Origin: Herbaspirillum sp. WKF16
GTDB lineage: Bacteria > Pseudomonadota > Gammaproteobacteria > Burkholderiales > Burkholderiaceae_D
Reading direction: 5' to 3'
Length of the DNA stretch: 64,000 nucleotides
Assembly: GCF_028993615.1 (NCBI RefSeq)
Contig: NZ_CP118632.1
Location: forward strand, 3,472,001-3,536,000
Shown piece by piece: positions 47,351 to 57,754 of this stretch (position 1 is its first letter; each line of letters opens with the position of its first letter). The notes under the pieces were generated by a model, which was not told the origin of the DNA, did no database searches, and worked only from the letters and a program-made list of their open reading frames with translations. The position numbers were made by a program, and so were the translations under genes.

Positions 47351-48118
47351 TCATTCCGACTTGTGGATGCGGTTGGTGGCCGGCACGCCGCGCGGCGCCT
47401 TGACCTTCTGCCGGGCCAGCGCCGGGCCGATCAGGCGCATGCCGGGCACGCGCTTGATCGCCTGCACGATGTAGACCGCGCCGAAGTAAGGCCACCAGCG
47501 GTCGCCGGCCTTTTCCATGAAGCCGAAGCGCTCCAGCCACTGCTCGGTCTGGCAGGGCGGCGCATAGCAGCCGAAGTGGCCGCGGTTGACCTCCATGTTG
47601 AGCAGCTTGAGCCAGTCCTTGAGGCGCGGCAGGCGGATGAACTCGCCGTCGCGCGGCAGGAAGTGCGCGCCGGTCAGGCGGCCGGCGGCCTGGCGCATGC
47701 CCCACAGGCTGCTGGGATTGAAGCCGCAGATGATGACCTGCCCTTCCGGGATCAGCACGCGCTCGACCTCGCGCAGCACCTGGTGCGGCTCGGCGGCGAA
47801 CTCCAGCACGTGCGGCAGCACCACCAGGTCCAGGCTCTGGCTGGCGAAGGGCAGCTCGCAGAAGTCGTGCGTGACCACCTGCGGGATCTCCAGCTCGGAC
47901 TGGCTCTCGGCCGGCATCGCGTTGTCGGTCAGCCAGCGGTAGGGCATGCGGTTGGCGGCCAGCGCGTGGATCTGCGGCGAGCCGATCTGCACGGCGTTGA
48001 AGCCGAAGATATCGGCCGTGAGCGCATTGAGGTGGCGCTGCTCCCAGGCGCGCAGGTAAGCGCCGGTCGGCGTCTGCAACCAGGCGGCGAGGTCTATAAT
48101 TTCCGCAGTTTCAACCAT
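47351..48118 (-). CDS. Class I SAM-dependent methyltransferase (YafS-like)
   Basis: This 255-residue protein has a Rossmann methyltransferase fold with LPFASQSLDLVVLPHVLEF at motif post-I/II and LREVERVLIPEGQVIICGFNPSSLWG after it. The SAM-binding glycine motif near the N-terminus is poorly defined. It lies between gloB and rnhA like E. coli yafS, whose substrate is unknown. Only 16 nt separate its start codon from the divergent gloB start. Confidence 0.88.
   Translation of the reverse strand: MVETAEIIDLAAWLQTPTGAYLRAWEQRHLNALTADIFGFNAVQIGSPQIHALAANRMPYRWLTDNAMPAESQSELEIPQVVTHDFCELPFASQSLDLVVLPHVLEFAAEPHQVLREVERVLIPEGQVIICGFNPSSLWGMRQAAGRLTGAHFLPRDGEFIRLPRLKDWLKLLNMEVNRGHFGCYAPPCQTEQWLERFGFMEKAGDRWWPYFGAVYIVQAIKRVPGMRLIGPALARQKVKAPRGVPATNRIHKSE
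48095..48100 (+). promoter_or_regulatory. Probable -10 box of gloB inside the methyltransferase gene
   Basis: A perfect TATAAT lies 35 nt before the gloB ATG, within the first codons of the divergent methyltransferase gene. The -35 region is weak (TCTGCA around 48073). It is the best candidate, because the gap between the genes is only 16 nt. Confidence 0.45.
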
Positions 48119-48134
48119 CTATTCTTTCTAGCCC

Positions 48135-48977
48135 ATGACCGAACAGCCAGCCGCGCCAGCCACACCGGATCAAACGACTTCATTGGAGGTCCTGGCCGTT
48201 CCGGCCTTCAGCGACAATTATCTCTGGCTGATCCACAACGGCCGCCATGCGGCCGTGGTCGATCCGGGCGACGCCGCGCCGGTGTTGGCGGCGCTGCAAG
48301 CGAACGGCCTTGCGCTGGCCGCTATTCTACTGACTCATCACCATGCTGACCATGTCGGCGGCGTGGTGGAACTGGCGTCGCGCGCGGCGAGCGCGCAGTT
48401 TCCGTCCATTCCGGTCTACGGCCCGGCGCGCGAGCAGGACAAGATCGCCGGCATGACCCGGCCGCTGCGCGAGGGCGAGCAGGTCGAACTGCCGCAGCTG
48501 GGGTTGAGCCTGTCGGTCATCGAGGTGCCCGGGCATACGCTGGGGCATATCGCCTATCACGCGCCCGCAGAGTCGCTGCTGTTCTGCGGCGACACACTGT
48601 TCGCCGGCGGCTGCGGCCGGGTGTTCGAGGGAACGCCGGCGCAGATGGTGGCGTCGCTTGCCAAACTGGCAAGCCTGCCCGGCGCCACCCGGGTCTACTG
48701 CGCCCATGAATACACCATGTCCAACCTGAAATTCGCCGCCGCCGTCGAGCCCGGCAATGCCGAGCTGCTTATCCGCATCCGGCAGGAACAGGCCAAGCGC
48801 GACGCCGGCCGACCGACCGTGCCGTCCACCATCGCGCTGGAGCGCGACACCAATCCTTTCCTGCGCGCGACCGAAAAAGAAATCGTGCAATCGCTGCAGA
48901 AAGCCGGCCGTTTGACACAGTTAGGAGAAGTTGAGAGCTTCGCGGCGCTGCGCGAATGGAAAAATACCTACAAATAG
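48135..48977 (+). CDS. gloB: Hydroxyacylglutathione hydrolase (glyoxalase II)
   Basis: This 280-residue enzyme hydrolyses S-lactoylglutathione to lactate and glutathione in methylglyoxal detoxification. The metallo-beta-lactamase metal site THHHADH (about residues 68-74) is present, as are [27 protein letters not shown] and the second-metal His in [14 protein letters not shown]. The C-terminal HAGH domain with NPFLRA is complete. About 20 residues longer than E. coli GloB at the N-terminus. Confidence 0.96.
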   Translation: MTEQPAAPATPDQTTSLEVLAVPAFSDNYLWLIHNGRHAAVVDPGDAAPVLAALQANGLALAAILLTHHHADHVGGVVELASRAASAQFPSIPVYGPAREQDKIAGMTRPLREGEQVELPQLGLSLSVIEVPGHTLGHIAYHAPAESLLFCGDTLFAGGCGRVFEGTPAQMVASLAKLASLPGATRVYCAHEYTMSNLKFAAAVEPGNAELLIRIRQEQAKRDAGRPTVPSTIALERDTNPFLRATEKEIVQSLQKAGRLTQLGEVESFAALREWKNTYK

Positions 48978-49054
48978 CGCGAAGATCGCGCCGGTTTGGC
49001 GGCAATTTCCAAACAAATCAAGGACTTGGCTTTGTAACAGGGGCCACTTTTTAC

Positions 49055-49084
49055 TTGACTGCGGAAAAGGGTCTTCCGTACACT
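49055..49084 (+). promoter_or_regulatory. Promoter of mltD
   Basis: TTGACT (49055-49060) and TACACT (49079-49084) are separated by 18 nt. Transcription would start near 49091, leaving a 5' leader of about 225 nt. Nothing else is seen in the 340-bp gap 48978-49317. Confidence 0.65.
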
Positions 49085-49317
49085 CGCTCAATTCCCCAGT
49101 TTGAAGCGCCGCTTTTACGTATTTTTACCCGCCGGCGTTCACAGCAATACGTGCTCCCGGGGAACACCGCAGCTTCCGACCTTGCATTGCCGCCATGACT
49201 GCCGAACGGTGCCATCCCTGCGATGACAGCGCACTCCGGCGGGAGGCTTCGAGCTTACTGCACAGCTCTGCGACGGAAGCGCCGACAGCAAACTTTCTGG
49301 CACAGGATATCGCCCTC

Positions 49318-50853
49318 ATGCAGCGAACATTGAAGAAACTCGCTATTGCCGCTCTGTTTTGCGCCGGCACCCCGCTGCTCTCCCAAGCCAACGACATCTC
49401 GATCTACCCCGCTCCCTTCAATGCGATCAATCCCGAACTGGCCGGCAATGCGCTGCCCGGGATGAACGACATCGACATCTGGACGCGCATCCGCAAGGGC
49501 TTCGGCATTCCGGACCTGGACAATGCGCTGGTGGAGAGCCAGACCCAGTGGTACAGCTCGCGCCCCGACTATATCCAGCGCACCACCGCGCGCGCCTCGC
49601 GCTACCTGTTCCACGTGGTGCAGGAGCTGGAGAAGCGCGGCATGCCGACCGAGCTGGCGCTGCTGCCCTTCATCGAATCGGCCTTCAATCCTGAGGCGCT
49701 GTCCACCGCCAAGGCGGCCGGCATGTGGCAGTTCATCCCCTCCACCGGGCGCGACTACAACCTCAAGCAGAACATGTTCACCGACGAGCGCCGCGACGTG
49801 CTGGCCTCGACCGATGCGGCGCTGACCTACCTGCAGAAGCTGTACGGCATGTTCGGCGACTGGCAGCTGGCGCTGGCGGCCTACAACTGGGGCGAAGGCT
49901 CGGTGCAGCGCGCGGTGAACCGCAACCTGGCGGCCGGCCTGCCGATCGACTTCAACACGCTGTCGGCGCAGATGCCCAACGAGACGCGCAACTACGTGCC
50001 CAAGCTGCAGGCGGTCAAGAACATCATCGCCAGCCCGTCGACCTTCGACATCGCCCTGCCCAAGGTCGACAACCAGCCCTACTTCGTCACCATCGGCAAG
50101 ACCCGCAACATCGACGTCAAGGTGGCCGCGCAGCTGGCCGAGTTGTCGCTGGATGAATTCCGCGCGCTCAACCCGCAGTTCAACCGCCCGGTGATCATCG
50201 GCGGCGAGGACACCAAGATCCTGCTGCCGGAATCGAACGCCGAGAAGTTCAAGACCAACATGACCAAGTGGACCCAGGCCTTCTCGACCTGGACCGCGCA
50301 CACCGTCTCCAGCGCGCGCGAGCGCATCGAGACCATCGCCAGCAAGTTCGGCACCACGCCCGAGGTGATCCGCAGCGTCAACCAGATCCCGCCGCGCATG
50401 GTGCTGCGCGCGGGCTCGACCATCCTGGTGCCCAAGAGCGAGGAAACCGCCTCGCTGGATACCGACCTGACGCCCGAGATCGCAGACAACGCCCGCCTGG
50501 CCATCGCGCCGGACGTACCGGAAAGCCGCCGCATCTTCGTCAAGGCCGGCAAGCGCGACACCCTGGCCGGCATCGCCAGCCGCTATCGCGTGAGCGTGGC
50601 GCAGATCAAGGAGTGGAATGGCCTGAAGCGCGACACCCTGGCCGCCGGCCAGAACCTGCAATTGAACGTGCCCAATGTCGTGCACGCTGCGGCGCCGACC
50701 CGCGTGGCCGCCGTGCACCATGCCGCGCCGGCGCGGCGCCAGGTGGCTGCCGCCAAGGCGCCGGTGCGCAAGGCGGCGCCGGCCCCGGCCCGCAAGGTCG
50801 CCGCCGGCAAGCCGATCACGCTGGCCTCGGGCAACGGCGCCCGCAAGCAATAG
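49318..50853 (+). CDS. mltD: Membrane-bound lytic murein transglycosylase D
   Basis: This 511-residue cell-wall enzyme cleaves the glycan strand of peptidoglycan. A signal peptide (ending LSQAND) lacks a lipobox Cys, unlike E. coli MltD. The SLT domain (about 95-230) has catalytic Glu in LLPFIESAFNPEA, then AAGMWQFIPSTGR and AAYNWGEG. Three LysM-like segments follow (about 262-305, 325-380 and 405-450), then an Ala/Pro/Lys-rich tail, probably wall-associated. Start ATG 49318 follows AGGA. It follows gloB as in E. coli. Confidence 0.93.
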   Translation: MQRTLKKLAIAALFCAGTPLLSQANDISIYPAPFNAINPELAGNALPGMNDIDIWTRIRKGFGIPDLDNALVESQTQWYSSRPDYIQRTTARASRYLFHVVQELEKRGMPTELALLPFIESAFNPEALSTAKAAGMWQFIPSTGRDYNLKQNMFTDERRDVLASTDAALTYLQKLYGMFGDWQLALAAYNWGEGSVQRAVNRNLAAGLPIDFNTLSAQMPNETRNYVPKLQAVKNIIASPSTFDIALPKVDNQPYFVTIGKTRNIDVKVAAQLAELSLDEFRALNPQFNRPVIIGGEDTKILLPESNAEKFKTNMTKWTQAFSTWTAHTVSSARERIETIASKFGTTPEVIRSVNQIPPRMVLRAGSTILVPKSEETASLDTDLTPEIADNARLAIAPDVPESRRIFVKAGKRDTLAGIASRYRVSVAQIKEWNGLKRDTLAAGQNLQLNVPNVVHAAAPTRVAAVHHAAPARRQVAAAKAPVRKAAPAPARKVAAGKPITLASGNGARKQ

Positions 50854-50918
50854 CGAACGGCCCGCAAGGAAATCCGGAGGACCGGAGGAGACCAGAGCAG
50901 CCCGACTGCCGCAAAACG

Positions 50919-50947
50919 AAAAAGCCCCGCACTTTGCGGGGCTTTTT
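50919..50947. terminator. Bidirectional terminator between mltD and yejF
   Basis: AAAAAGCCCCGC and GCGGGGCTTTTT pair around an ACTTT-type loop, with A- and T-runs on both sides, between two convergent genes. Confidence 0.92.
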
Positions 50948-50966
50948 CATGGGTGCGCCGGATGCA

Positions 50967-52592
50967 TCAGGGCTCGCCGGCGCCGGCCACGCCCTCCACG
51001 GCGGCCGCATAGGACGCCGCCGCCAGCAGGCGCTGCGTATAGGCATGCTGCGGCCGCTGCATCACTTCGTCGGCGGCGCCGCTTTCCAGCACCTTGCCAT
51101 CCTTCATCACCAGCACCTGGTGCGCCATGGCGCGCACCACGGCCAGGTCGTGCGTGATGAAAAGATAGGCCAGGCCATGGCGGCGCTGCAGCTCGGACAA
51201 CAGCTGCAGCACCTGCTGCTGCACGGTGACGTCGAGCGCCGAGGTCGGCTCGTCCAGCAGCAGCAGTTCCGGCTGCAGCACCAGCGCGCGGGCAATCGCG
51301 ATGCGCTGGCGCTGGCCGCCCGAGAATTCGTGCGGATAGCGGCCCAGCACCGAGTCCGGCAGGCCGACTTCGGCCAGCGCATCGGCAATGGCGCGGCGCT
51401 GCTGCTCCACGCTCATCTCCGGATGATGCAACGCCAACCCCTCGCCGACGATCTGCTCCACCGTGCGGCGCGGCGACAGCGAGGCGAAGGGATCCTGGAA
51501 CACCACCTGCATGCGCGAACGCAGCGGCCGCAGCTCACGGCTGGCGCGCTGCGAGATGGGCACGCCGTCGAAACGGATCGCGCCCTCCACCCTGGCCCCC
51601 GACAGGCGCAACAAGGCCATGCCCAGCGTGGACTTGCCGGACCCCGACTCGCCCACGATGCCCAGGGTCTCGCCGCGTCTCAGCTGCAGGTCGACGCCGT
51701 CGACGGCGTGGAACAGGCGCTTCCTGAACCAGCCCTGCTTGATCTGGTAAGTGCAGCGCAGCCCTTCGGCCTGCAGCACCACCGGCGCCTGCGGCGCCAC
51801 CTGCTCCACGCTGCGCTGGGGGCGGCTTTGCAGCAGCTTCCTGGTGTAAGGCTCGCGCGGGTGGGCGAACAGCTCCTCGGTGGCGGCGGCCTCGACCAGC
51901 TTGCCTTTCTCCATCACGCCGACGCGGTCGGCAAAGTGGCGCACCAGGTTGAGGTCGTGCGAGATGATCAGCACCGCCATGTTCTCGTCACGCTGCAGCT
52001 GGTTGAGCAGCTCCAGGATCTGCACCTGGATGGTGACGTCGAGCGCGGTGGTCGGCTCGTCGGCGATCAGCAGCCTGGGCTTGCAGGCCAGCGCCATGGC
52101 GATCATGGCGCGCTGGCGCTGGCCGCCGGAGAGCTCGTGCGGATAGGCCTGCGCGCGCCGCGCCGGCTCGGGGATGCCGGTCTTGGCCAGCAGCTCCACG
52201 GTGCGCAGCGCCGCCTGCCTGGCGTTGATGCCTTCGTGGCGCATCAGCACCTCGGCGATCTGGTTGCCGATGGTGAAGAGCGGGTTCAAGGCCGTCATCG
52301 GTTCCTGGAAGATCATCGCGACGTCGTTGCCGCGCACCTGCTGCATCCGGCGCTCGCTCTTTTGCAGGATGTCCTCGCCGTCGAGCAGGATGCTGCCGCC
52401 GTATTGGGCGTCCTGGTTGAGCTTGAGCACGGCCAGCGAACTGACCGACTTTCCCGAGCCGGACTCGCCCACCAGCGCGAACTTCTCGCCGGGGGCGATC
52501 GAGAAGCTGATGTCGTCGACCACCGTGGCGGCGCCGAAGCGGATCGTGAGGTTGCGCACCTCCAGCAGCGGCGTGCCGTTCTGCGCGCTCAT
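50967..52592 (-). CDS. yejF: Microcin C/peptide ABC transporter ATPase, double-domain
   Basis: This 541-residue protein fuses two ABC ATPase domains. Each has its Walker A (GESGSGKS at about residues 41-48 and 325-332), signature [16 protein letters not shown] and Walker B ([24 protein letters not shown]). Together with YejA, YejB and YejE it imports oligopeptides, and in E. coli microcin C. Start ATG 52592 overlaps the yejE stop (ATGA). It is the last gene of the operon. Confidence 0.95.
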   Translation of the reverse strand: MSAQNGTPLLEVRNLTIRFGAATVVDDISFSIAPGEKFALVGESGSGKSVSSLAVLKLNQDAQYGGSILLDGEDILQKSERRMQQVRGNDVAMIFQEPMTALNPLFTIGNQIAEVLMRHEGINARQAALRTVELLAKTGIPEPARRAQAYPHELSGGQRQRAMIAMALACKPRLLIADEPTTALDVTIQVQILELLNQLQRDENMAVLIISHDLNLVRHFADRVGVMEKGKLVEAAATEELFAHPREPYTRKLLQSRPQRSVEQVAPQAPVVLQAEGLRCTYQIKQGWFRKRLFHAVDGVDLQLRRGETLGIVGESGSGKSTLGMALLRLSGARVEGAIRFDGVPISQRASRELRPLRSRMQVVFQDPFASLSPRRTVEQIVGEGLALHHPEMSVEQQRRAIADALAEVGLPDSVLGRYPHEFSGGQRQRIAIARALVLQPELLLLDEPTSALDVTVQQQVLQLLSELQRRHGLAYLFITHDLAVVRAMAHQVLVMKDGKVLESGAADEVMQRPQHAYTQRLLAAASYAAAVEGVAGAGEP

Positions 52593-53653
52593 GCTTTCCT
52601 CCGCACGTCCAGGGCGTTGCGCAGGGCATTGCCGATATTGGTCAGCAGCAGCAGGGTCACGGTCAGCACCACGAAGGTCGACAGCGCGATCCACCACGCA
52701 TCCAGGTTGTTCTTGCCTTGCGCCAGCAGCTCGCCCAGGCTGGGCGTGGACGGCGGCACGCCCAGGCCGAGGAAGTCCAGGCTGGTCAGCGCCAGCACCG
52801 CGGCGCTCATGCGGAACGGCAGGAAGGTCACCACCGTGGTCATGCTGTTGGGCAGGATGTGGCGCCAGATGATCAGGCGGTCGGGCAGGCCCAGCGCGCG
52901 CGCTGCCTGCACGTATTCGAGGTTGCGGTTGCGCAGGAAATCGGCGCGTACGTAGTCCGACAAACCCATCCAGCCGAACAGCGACAGCAGCACCAGCAGC
53001 AGGCCCAGGCTGGGCTGGAAGATGGAGGAGAAGATGATCAGCAGGTACAGCTCCGGCATCGAGCCCCAGATCTCCAGCAGGCGCTGCGTGATCAGGTCGG
53101 TGCGCCCGGCGAAGTAGCCCTGCACGGCGCCGGCAGCGATGCCCAGCACCACGCCGATGGCGGTCAGCGCCAGCCCGAACAGCACCGAGACGCGAAAGCC
53201 GTACAGCAGGCGCGCGAAGACGTCGCGGCCGCGGTCGTCCGTGCCCAGCCAGTTGTCGGCCGAAGGCGGGGCCGGATTGGGTTCCCTGGCGAAGTAGTTC
53301 AGCGTGTCGTAGCCGTAGCGGTTGGGCGGGTAGACGGCCCAGTTGCCGTCCTTCCCGAACTGGTCCCGGATGAAGGGATCGAGGTAGTCGGCCGGGGAAT
53401 CGAAATCGCCGCCGAAGCTCTTGTCGGAGTAGTCGCGCAGCATGGGGAAGATCAGCTGTCCCTTATAGCTGGCCACCAGCGGCTCATCGTTGGAGACCAG
53501 CTCGGCGCCCAGGCTCAGCACGAACAGGATGGAAAAGACCACCAGGCTCCAGAAGCCCTGCCGGTCGGCGCGGAAGCGCAGCCAGATGCGCCGGCCCGGC
53601 GATACGGAGGGCGCGACGGCGGCCGGCGCGGCGGATGTTGGCAGGGTGCTCAT
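52589..53653 (-). CDS. yejE: Peptide ABC transporter permease YejE
   Basis: This 354-residue permease has an N-terminal membrane segment (about 33-53), a periplasmic loop with the family motif NWLGTDDRGRDVFARLLYGFR (around 133-153, in two parts), and five further segments. The EAA loop is ARALGLPDRLIIWRHILPNS. It overlaps yejB and yejF by 4 nt each, so translation of the operon is coupled. Confidence 0.95.
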   Translation of the reverse strand: MSTLPTSAAPAAVAPSVSPGRRIWLRFRADRQGFWSLVVFSILFVLSLGAELVSNDEPLVASYKGQLIFPMLRDYSDKSFGGDFDSPADYLDPFIRDQFGKDGNWAVYPPNRYGYDTLNYFAREPNPAPPSADNWLGTDDRGRDVFARLLYGFRVSVLFGLALTAIGVVLGIAAGAVQGYFAGRTDLITQRLLEIWGSMPELYLLIIFSSIFQPSLGLLLVLLSLFGWMGLSDYVRADFLRNRNLEYVQAARALGLPDRLIIWRHILPNSMTTVVTFLPFRMSAAVLALTSLDFLGLGVPPSTPSLGELLAQGKNNLDAWWIALSTFVVLTVTLLLLTNIGNALRNALDVRRKA

Positions 53654-54720
53654 TGGTCCAGGCTTTCGAATTGGACGCGCGGGTCGGCCCACACGTAGCA
53701 GAGGTCGCCCAGCAGCTTCACCACCAGACCGATCAGGGTAAAGAGATACAGCGTGCCCATCACCACCGGATAGTCGCGCCGGATCGCCGACTCGTAGGCC
53801 AACAGGCCCATGCCGTCCAGCGAGAACAGCGTCTCGATCAGCAGGCTGCCGGCGAAGAAGGAGGCGATGAAGGCGGCCGGGAAGCCGGTCACCAGCGGGA
53901 TCAACGCGTTGCGGAACACATGCTTGTACAGCACCTTGCGCTCCGACAGGCCCTTGGCGCGCGCGGTCAGCACGTACTGCTTGCGGATCTCTTCGAGGAA
54001 GGTATTGCGGGTCAGCATGGTGATGACGGCGAAGGCGCCGATCACCGAGGCCGCAACAGGCAGCGTGATGTGCCACAGGTAGTCGGTCACCTTGCCCGCC
54101 AGCGACAGGCTGGCCCAGTTGTCCGAGGTCAGCCCGCGCAGCGGGAACCATTGCAGGAAGCTGCCGCCGGCGAACACCACCAGCAGGAACACGCCCAGCA
54201 CGAAGCCGGGAATCGAATACCCCACCAGCACCAGCGCCGAGGTGAAGCCGTCGAAGCGGCTGCCCTCGCGCACCGCCTTGGCGATGCCCAGGGGCACCGA
54301 TATCAGGTAGCTCAGGAAGAAGGTCCACAGGCCGATGCTGATCGACACCGGCAGCTTGGACTTCACCAGCTCCCAGACGTCGCCGTGATGGTAGAAGCTC
54401 TTGCCGAGGTCGAAGGTGAGGAAGCCCTTCAACATGCCCCAGAATCGTTCGGCCGGCGGCTTGTCGAAGCCGTACAGCTTCCTGATCTCCTCGATGCGCT
54501 GCTCGTCGATGCCCTGGCGCCCGCGATAGGCCGAGGCGCCCGTGGCGGCGCCGCCGCCGGAGGCTTCACCGCCGCCGCCGCGCCCCTTCATCTCCAGCAT
54601 GGCCTGCTCCACCGGCCCGCCGGGCACGAACTGGATCACGGCAAAGGTGATGGCGATGACGCCGAACAGCGTGGGCGCCATCAGCAGCACCCGCTTCAGT
54701 ATGTAGGTCCAGATGTTCAT
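53650..54720 (-). CDS. yejB: Peptide ABC transporter permease YejB
   Basis: This 356-residue permease starts at ATG 54720 (MNIWTYILKR). It has six membrane segments and a Gly/Ala-rich periplasmic loop (about 43-66) before the conserved QRIEEIRKLYGFDKP. The EAA loop is TARAKGLSERKVLYKHVFRNALIPL (in two parts). It partners with YejE to form the channel. Overlap with yejE is 4 nt. Confidence 0.95.
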   Translation of the reverse strand: MNIWTYILKRVLLMAPTLFGVIAITFAVIQFVPGGPVEQAMLEMKGRGGGGEASGGGAATGASAYRGRQGIDEQRIEEIRKLYGFDKPPAERFWGMLKGFLTFDLGKSFYHHGDVWELVKSKLPVSISIGLWTFFLSYLISVPLGIAKAVREGSRFDGFTSALVLVGYSIPGFVLGVFLLVVFAGGSFLQWFPLRGLTSDNWASLSLAGKVTDYLWHITLPVAASVIGAFAVITMLTRNTFLEEIRKQYVLTARAKGLSERKVLYKHVFRNALIPLVTGFPAAFIASFFAGSLLIETLFSLDGMGLLAYESAIRRDYPVVMGTLYLFTLIGLVVKLLGDLCYVWADPRVQFESLDQ

Positions 54721-54781
54721 GCCTGCGGCCATCCTCGTTCAAGCCCGGCGCGGCCGGGGTGTTGCCTGCGGTTGTCGGTTC

Positions 54782-56590
54782 TCATCGCGCCTTCTCTTCC
54801 CACCAGGAGGCGATCACGTACGGGTCGGCCTGGTAATACAGCGGCGCCACCGGGGGAATGCCGAAGCGGTTCTGGTAGGCGATGCGGTGGGTCGACGAAT
54901 ACCAGTGCGGCACCACGATGTACTTGTGCAGCAGCACCCGGTCCAGCGCGCGCGCCGCGGCGGTCAGCCGGGCGCGGGTGTCGGCCGCAACCACGGTCTG
55001 GACCAGTTGGTCGACCACCGGATCCTTCAGCCCCCAGACGTTGTTGGAGCCCTTCTCGTCGGCCGCCTTGGAGCCGAACATGTCGAACAGCTCGTTGCCG
55101 GGACTGCTGGTGTCGGGGAAGCGGATGCTGGTCATGTCGAAGTCGAAGTCCTCCATGCGCTTGGCCACCAGCGCGAAGTCGGCGGTGCGCTGGACCACGT
55201 CGATGCCCAGCGTGCGCAGGTTGCGCGCGAACACGCTGATGACGCGCGACATCGCGCTCTGGTCGTCGAGGATTTCGAACGACAGCGCCACGCCCTGCGC
55301 ATTGCGCACCGCGCCGTCGCGGTAGACCCAGCCGGCCTGGGCCAGCAGCTCGCGCGCCTTCCTCAGGTTGGCGCGCAGCGGACCGGGCGGATTGGTATTG
55401 GGCGGCACCGGCGCGGGGCCGAAGACCGCCGCATCCAGCTTGCCGCCCTTGGCCTGGATGGACTTGAGCAGCGCCAGCTCATCGCCTTCGGGCGCGCCGG
55501 TGGCGGCCAGCTGGCTGTTGTTGAAATAGGAGTAGATGCGCGTGTACTGGCTGTAGAACAGCTGGCGGTTCATCCATTCGTAGTCCAGCGCCAGACCGAT
55601 CGCCTGGCGCACGCGGGCATCCTTGAACTGGTCGCGCCGCAGGTTCATCACGAAGCCCTGCATGCCGGCGCCGTTGGAGTGCCTGAACTCCTTCTTGATG
55701 ATGCGGCCGTCGCGGAACTGCGGGCCGGTGTAGCTGCGCGCCCAGTTCTTGGCGCTGTACTCCACCACCACGTCGAACTCGCCGGCCTTGAAGGCCTCCA
55801 GGCGGGCCAGGTCGTCCTTGTAGAAGCGGTAGACGATGCGCTGGAAGTTGAACATGCCGCGGCGCGCCGGCACGTCCCGCCCCCAGTAGTCGGGATTGCG
55901 CTTGTAGGTGATGCTGCGGCCGGTGTCGTAGCTCTCGATCACGTAGGGGCCGGTGCTGATGGGCGGCGTCAGCTGGATCTGGTCGAACGGCGTGCCCTGC
56001 GCCCACTTCTTCGAGAACACCGGCACGCTGCCCACGATCAGCGGCAGCTCATGGTTCAGGCTGGCGAAGTCGAAGCGCACGGTGGCGTCGTCGACCACGA
56101 CGCAGCCCTTGACGTCGGCGAACACCGAGCGGAACTGCGGCGCGCCCTTGGCCATGATGGTGTCGAAGGAATACTTCACGTCTTCGGCCGTAACGCGGTC
56201 GCCGTTGTTGAAGCGCGCCTTGGGATTGATGTGGAAGGTCATCGACATGCGGTCGGCCGCCAGCTTCATGTCGTCGGCCAGCAGGCCGTAGACGGTGGCC
56301 ACCTCATCCGAGGACGACACCGCCAGCGTCTCGAACATCAGCGCGTCGATGCCGGCGGCCGAGACGCCCTTCATCGACAGCGGGTTGAACTTGTCGAAGC
56401 TGGTGCGGCGATCCGGGTTGGCGAGGTAGAGCGTGCCGCGCTTGGGCGCGTCCGGATTGACATAGTCGAAATGGCTGAAACCGGCGGGATACTTGGGCGT
56501 GTCGTACAGCGAGAAGGCGTGCTCGGCGGCGGCGGGGACGGCGTGCGCCAGGATGGCGGCCAGCAGGCAGGAAGTTAGGGTTTTGACCAT
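54782..56590 (-). CDS. yejA: Peptide ABC transporter periplasmic binding protein YejA
   Basis: This 602-residue extracellular solute-binding protein (family 5) has a signal peptide ending VPAAAEHA. The mature sequence begins with SLYDTPKYPAGFSHFDYVNP, typical of YejA. It delivers peptides to YejBEF. It is the first gene of the operon, 61 nt before yejB. Start ATG 56590. Confidence 0.95.
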   Translation of the reverse strand: MVKTLTSCLLAAILAHAVPAAAEHAFSLYDTPKYPAGFSHFDYVNPDAPKRGTLYLANPDRRTSFDKFNPLSMKGVSAAGIDALMFETLAVSSSDEVATVYGLLADDMKLAADRMSMTFHINPKARFNNGDRVTAEDVKYSFDTIMAKGAPQFRSVFADVKGCVVVDDATVRFDFASLNHELPLIVGSVPVFSKKWAQGTPFDQIQLTPPISTGPYVIESYDTGRSITYKRNPDYWGRDVPARRGMFNFQRIVYRFYKDDLARLEAFKAGEFDVVVEYSAKNWARSYTGPQFRDGRIIKKEFRHSNGAGMQGFVMNLRRDQFKDARVRQAIGLALDYEWMNRQLFYSQYTRIYSYFNNSQLAATGAPEGDELALLKSIQAKGGKLDAAVFGPAPVPPNTNPPGPLRANLRKARELLAQAGWVYRDGAVRNAQGVALSFEILDDQSAMSRVISVFARNLRTLGIDVVQRTADFALVAKRMEDFDFDMTSIRFPDTSSPGNELFDMFGSKAADEKGSNNVWGLKDPVVDQLVQTVVAADTRARLTAAARALDRVLLHKYIVVPHWYSSTHRIAYQNRFGIPPVAPLYYQADPYVIASWWEEKAR

Positions 56591-56793
56591 GCGGTGATTG
56601 TCTGCGCTCTCGGTGGCTTGGTTTCGTCTGCGGCGCCGCCTGTCTGGCGGCAGGTACGTCCCGCGCCGGCCGGACTGGAAACGATTTTGTTCGGGGCATT
56701 GTAAATAGATGGACGATTACAGGGAAGCAATTAAAACAAGTAAGAAAACCGGGAAAGCAAAGCCGGACCGGGGCCGCCCCCGCAGCGCAAAGG

Positions 56794-56822
56794 TTGCCGC
56801 GCCCGGCGCTAGCCCCTACAAT
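56794..56822 (+). promoter_or_regulatory. Promoter of fabI
   Basis: TTGCCG (56794-56799) and TACAAT (56817-56822) are separated by 17 nt, 75 nt upstream of the fabI ATG. The remainder of the 307-bp gap 56591-56897 shows no gene; a longer in-frame start at 56709 lies upstream of this promoter and is unlikely. Confidence 0.7.
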
Positions 56823-56897
56823 CTTGGCCTGTTCCAGCCAGGCGCCGGCGCGGGTCGGCAGACCCGCCTGCGGCGCCGCTACCCATACGGAGTCAAC

Positions 56898-57680
56898 ATG
56901 GCATTTCTGCAAGGCAAAAAAATCCTGATCACCGGCTTGCTGTCCAACCGCTCCATCGCCTACGGCATCGCCGAGGCATGCAAGCGCGAAGGCGCCGAAC
57001 TGGCCTTCACCTACGTCGGCGAGCGCTTCAAGGATCGCATCACCAAGTTCGCTGAAGAGTTCGGCAGCAAGCTGATCTTCGATTGCGACGTCGGCAGCGA
57101 CGAGCAGATCAATGCCCTGTTCGCCGACCTCGGCAAGTCCTGGAGCCAGCTCGACGGCCTGGTGCACGCCATCGGCTTCGCCCCCAGCGAGGCGATCGCC
57201 GGCGATTTCCTGGAAGGCTTCTCGCGCGAAGGCTTCAAGATCGCCCACGACATCTCGGCCTACAGCTTCCCGGCCATGGCCAAGGCCGCCGTGCCGCTGC
57301 TGTCGCCCAACGCCGCCCTGCTGACCCTGACCTACCTGGGTTCGGAGCGCGTGGTGCCCAACTACAACACCATGGGCCTGGCCAAGGCCTCGCTGGAAGC
57401 TTCGGTGCGCTACCTGGCCGAAGCGCTGGGCCCCAAGGGCGTGCGCGTAAACGGCGTGTCGGCCGGCCCGATCAAGACCCTGGCCGCCAGCGGCATCAAG
57501 GGCTTCGGCAAGATCCTGGGCGCCGTCGCCGCTACCGCGCCGCTGCGCCGCAATGTGACCATCGAAGATGTCGGCAACGCCTCGGCCTTCCTGCTCTCGG
57601 ACCTGGCCTCGGGCATCACCGGCGAAATCACCTATGTGGATGGCGGTTTCTCGCGCGTAGTGGGCGGCATTGCCGAGTAA
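56898..57680 (+). CDS. fabI: Enoyl-[acyl-carrier-protein] reductase (NADH)
   Basis: This 260-residue enzyme reduces the enoyl-ACP intermediate in each round of fatty-acid elongation and is the target of triclosan. The cofactor motif [15 protein letters not shown] (about 11-25) is present, as is the catalytic Tyr-x6-Lys in [13 protein letters not shown] (Tyr about 156, Lys about 163). [14 protein letters not shown], the substrate loop, follows. Start ATG 56898. It is monocistronic. Confidence 0.96.
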   Translation: MAFLQGKKILITGLLSNRSIAYGIAEACKREGAELAFTYVGERFKDRITKFAEEFGSKLIFDCDVGSDEQINALFADLGKSWSQLDGLVHAIGFAPSEAIAGDFLEGFSREGFKIAHDISAYSFPAMAKAAVPLLSPNAALLTLTYLGSERVVPNYNTMGLAKASLEASVRYLAEALGPKGVRVNGVSAGPIKTLAASGIKGFGKILGAVAATAPLRRNVTIEDVGNASAFLLSDLASGITGEITYVDGGFSRVVGGIAE

Positions 57681-57754
57681 GCAGTTCCGTCAAAACACAA
57701 ATAAGCCACAGATTGTCGAATTGGCATGATGCTTAATTCGATGTTTTGCTGTAT

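Noticed and set aside
56709..56897. N-terminal extension of fabI
   Set aside because: The extension is upstream of the inferred promoter (56794-56822) and is unlike FabI; the standard N-terminus starts at the ATG at 56898.
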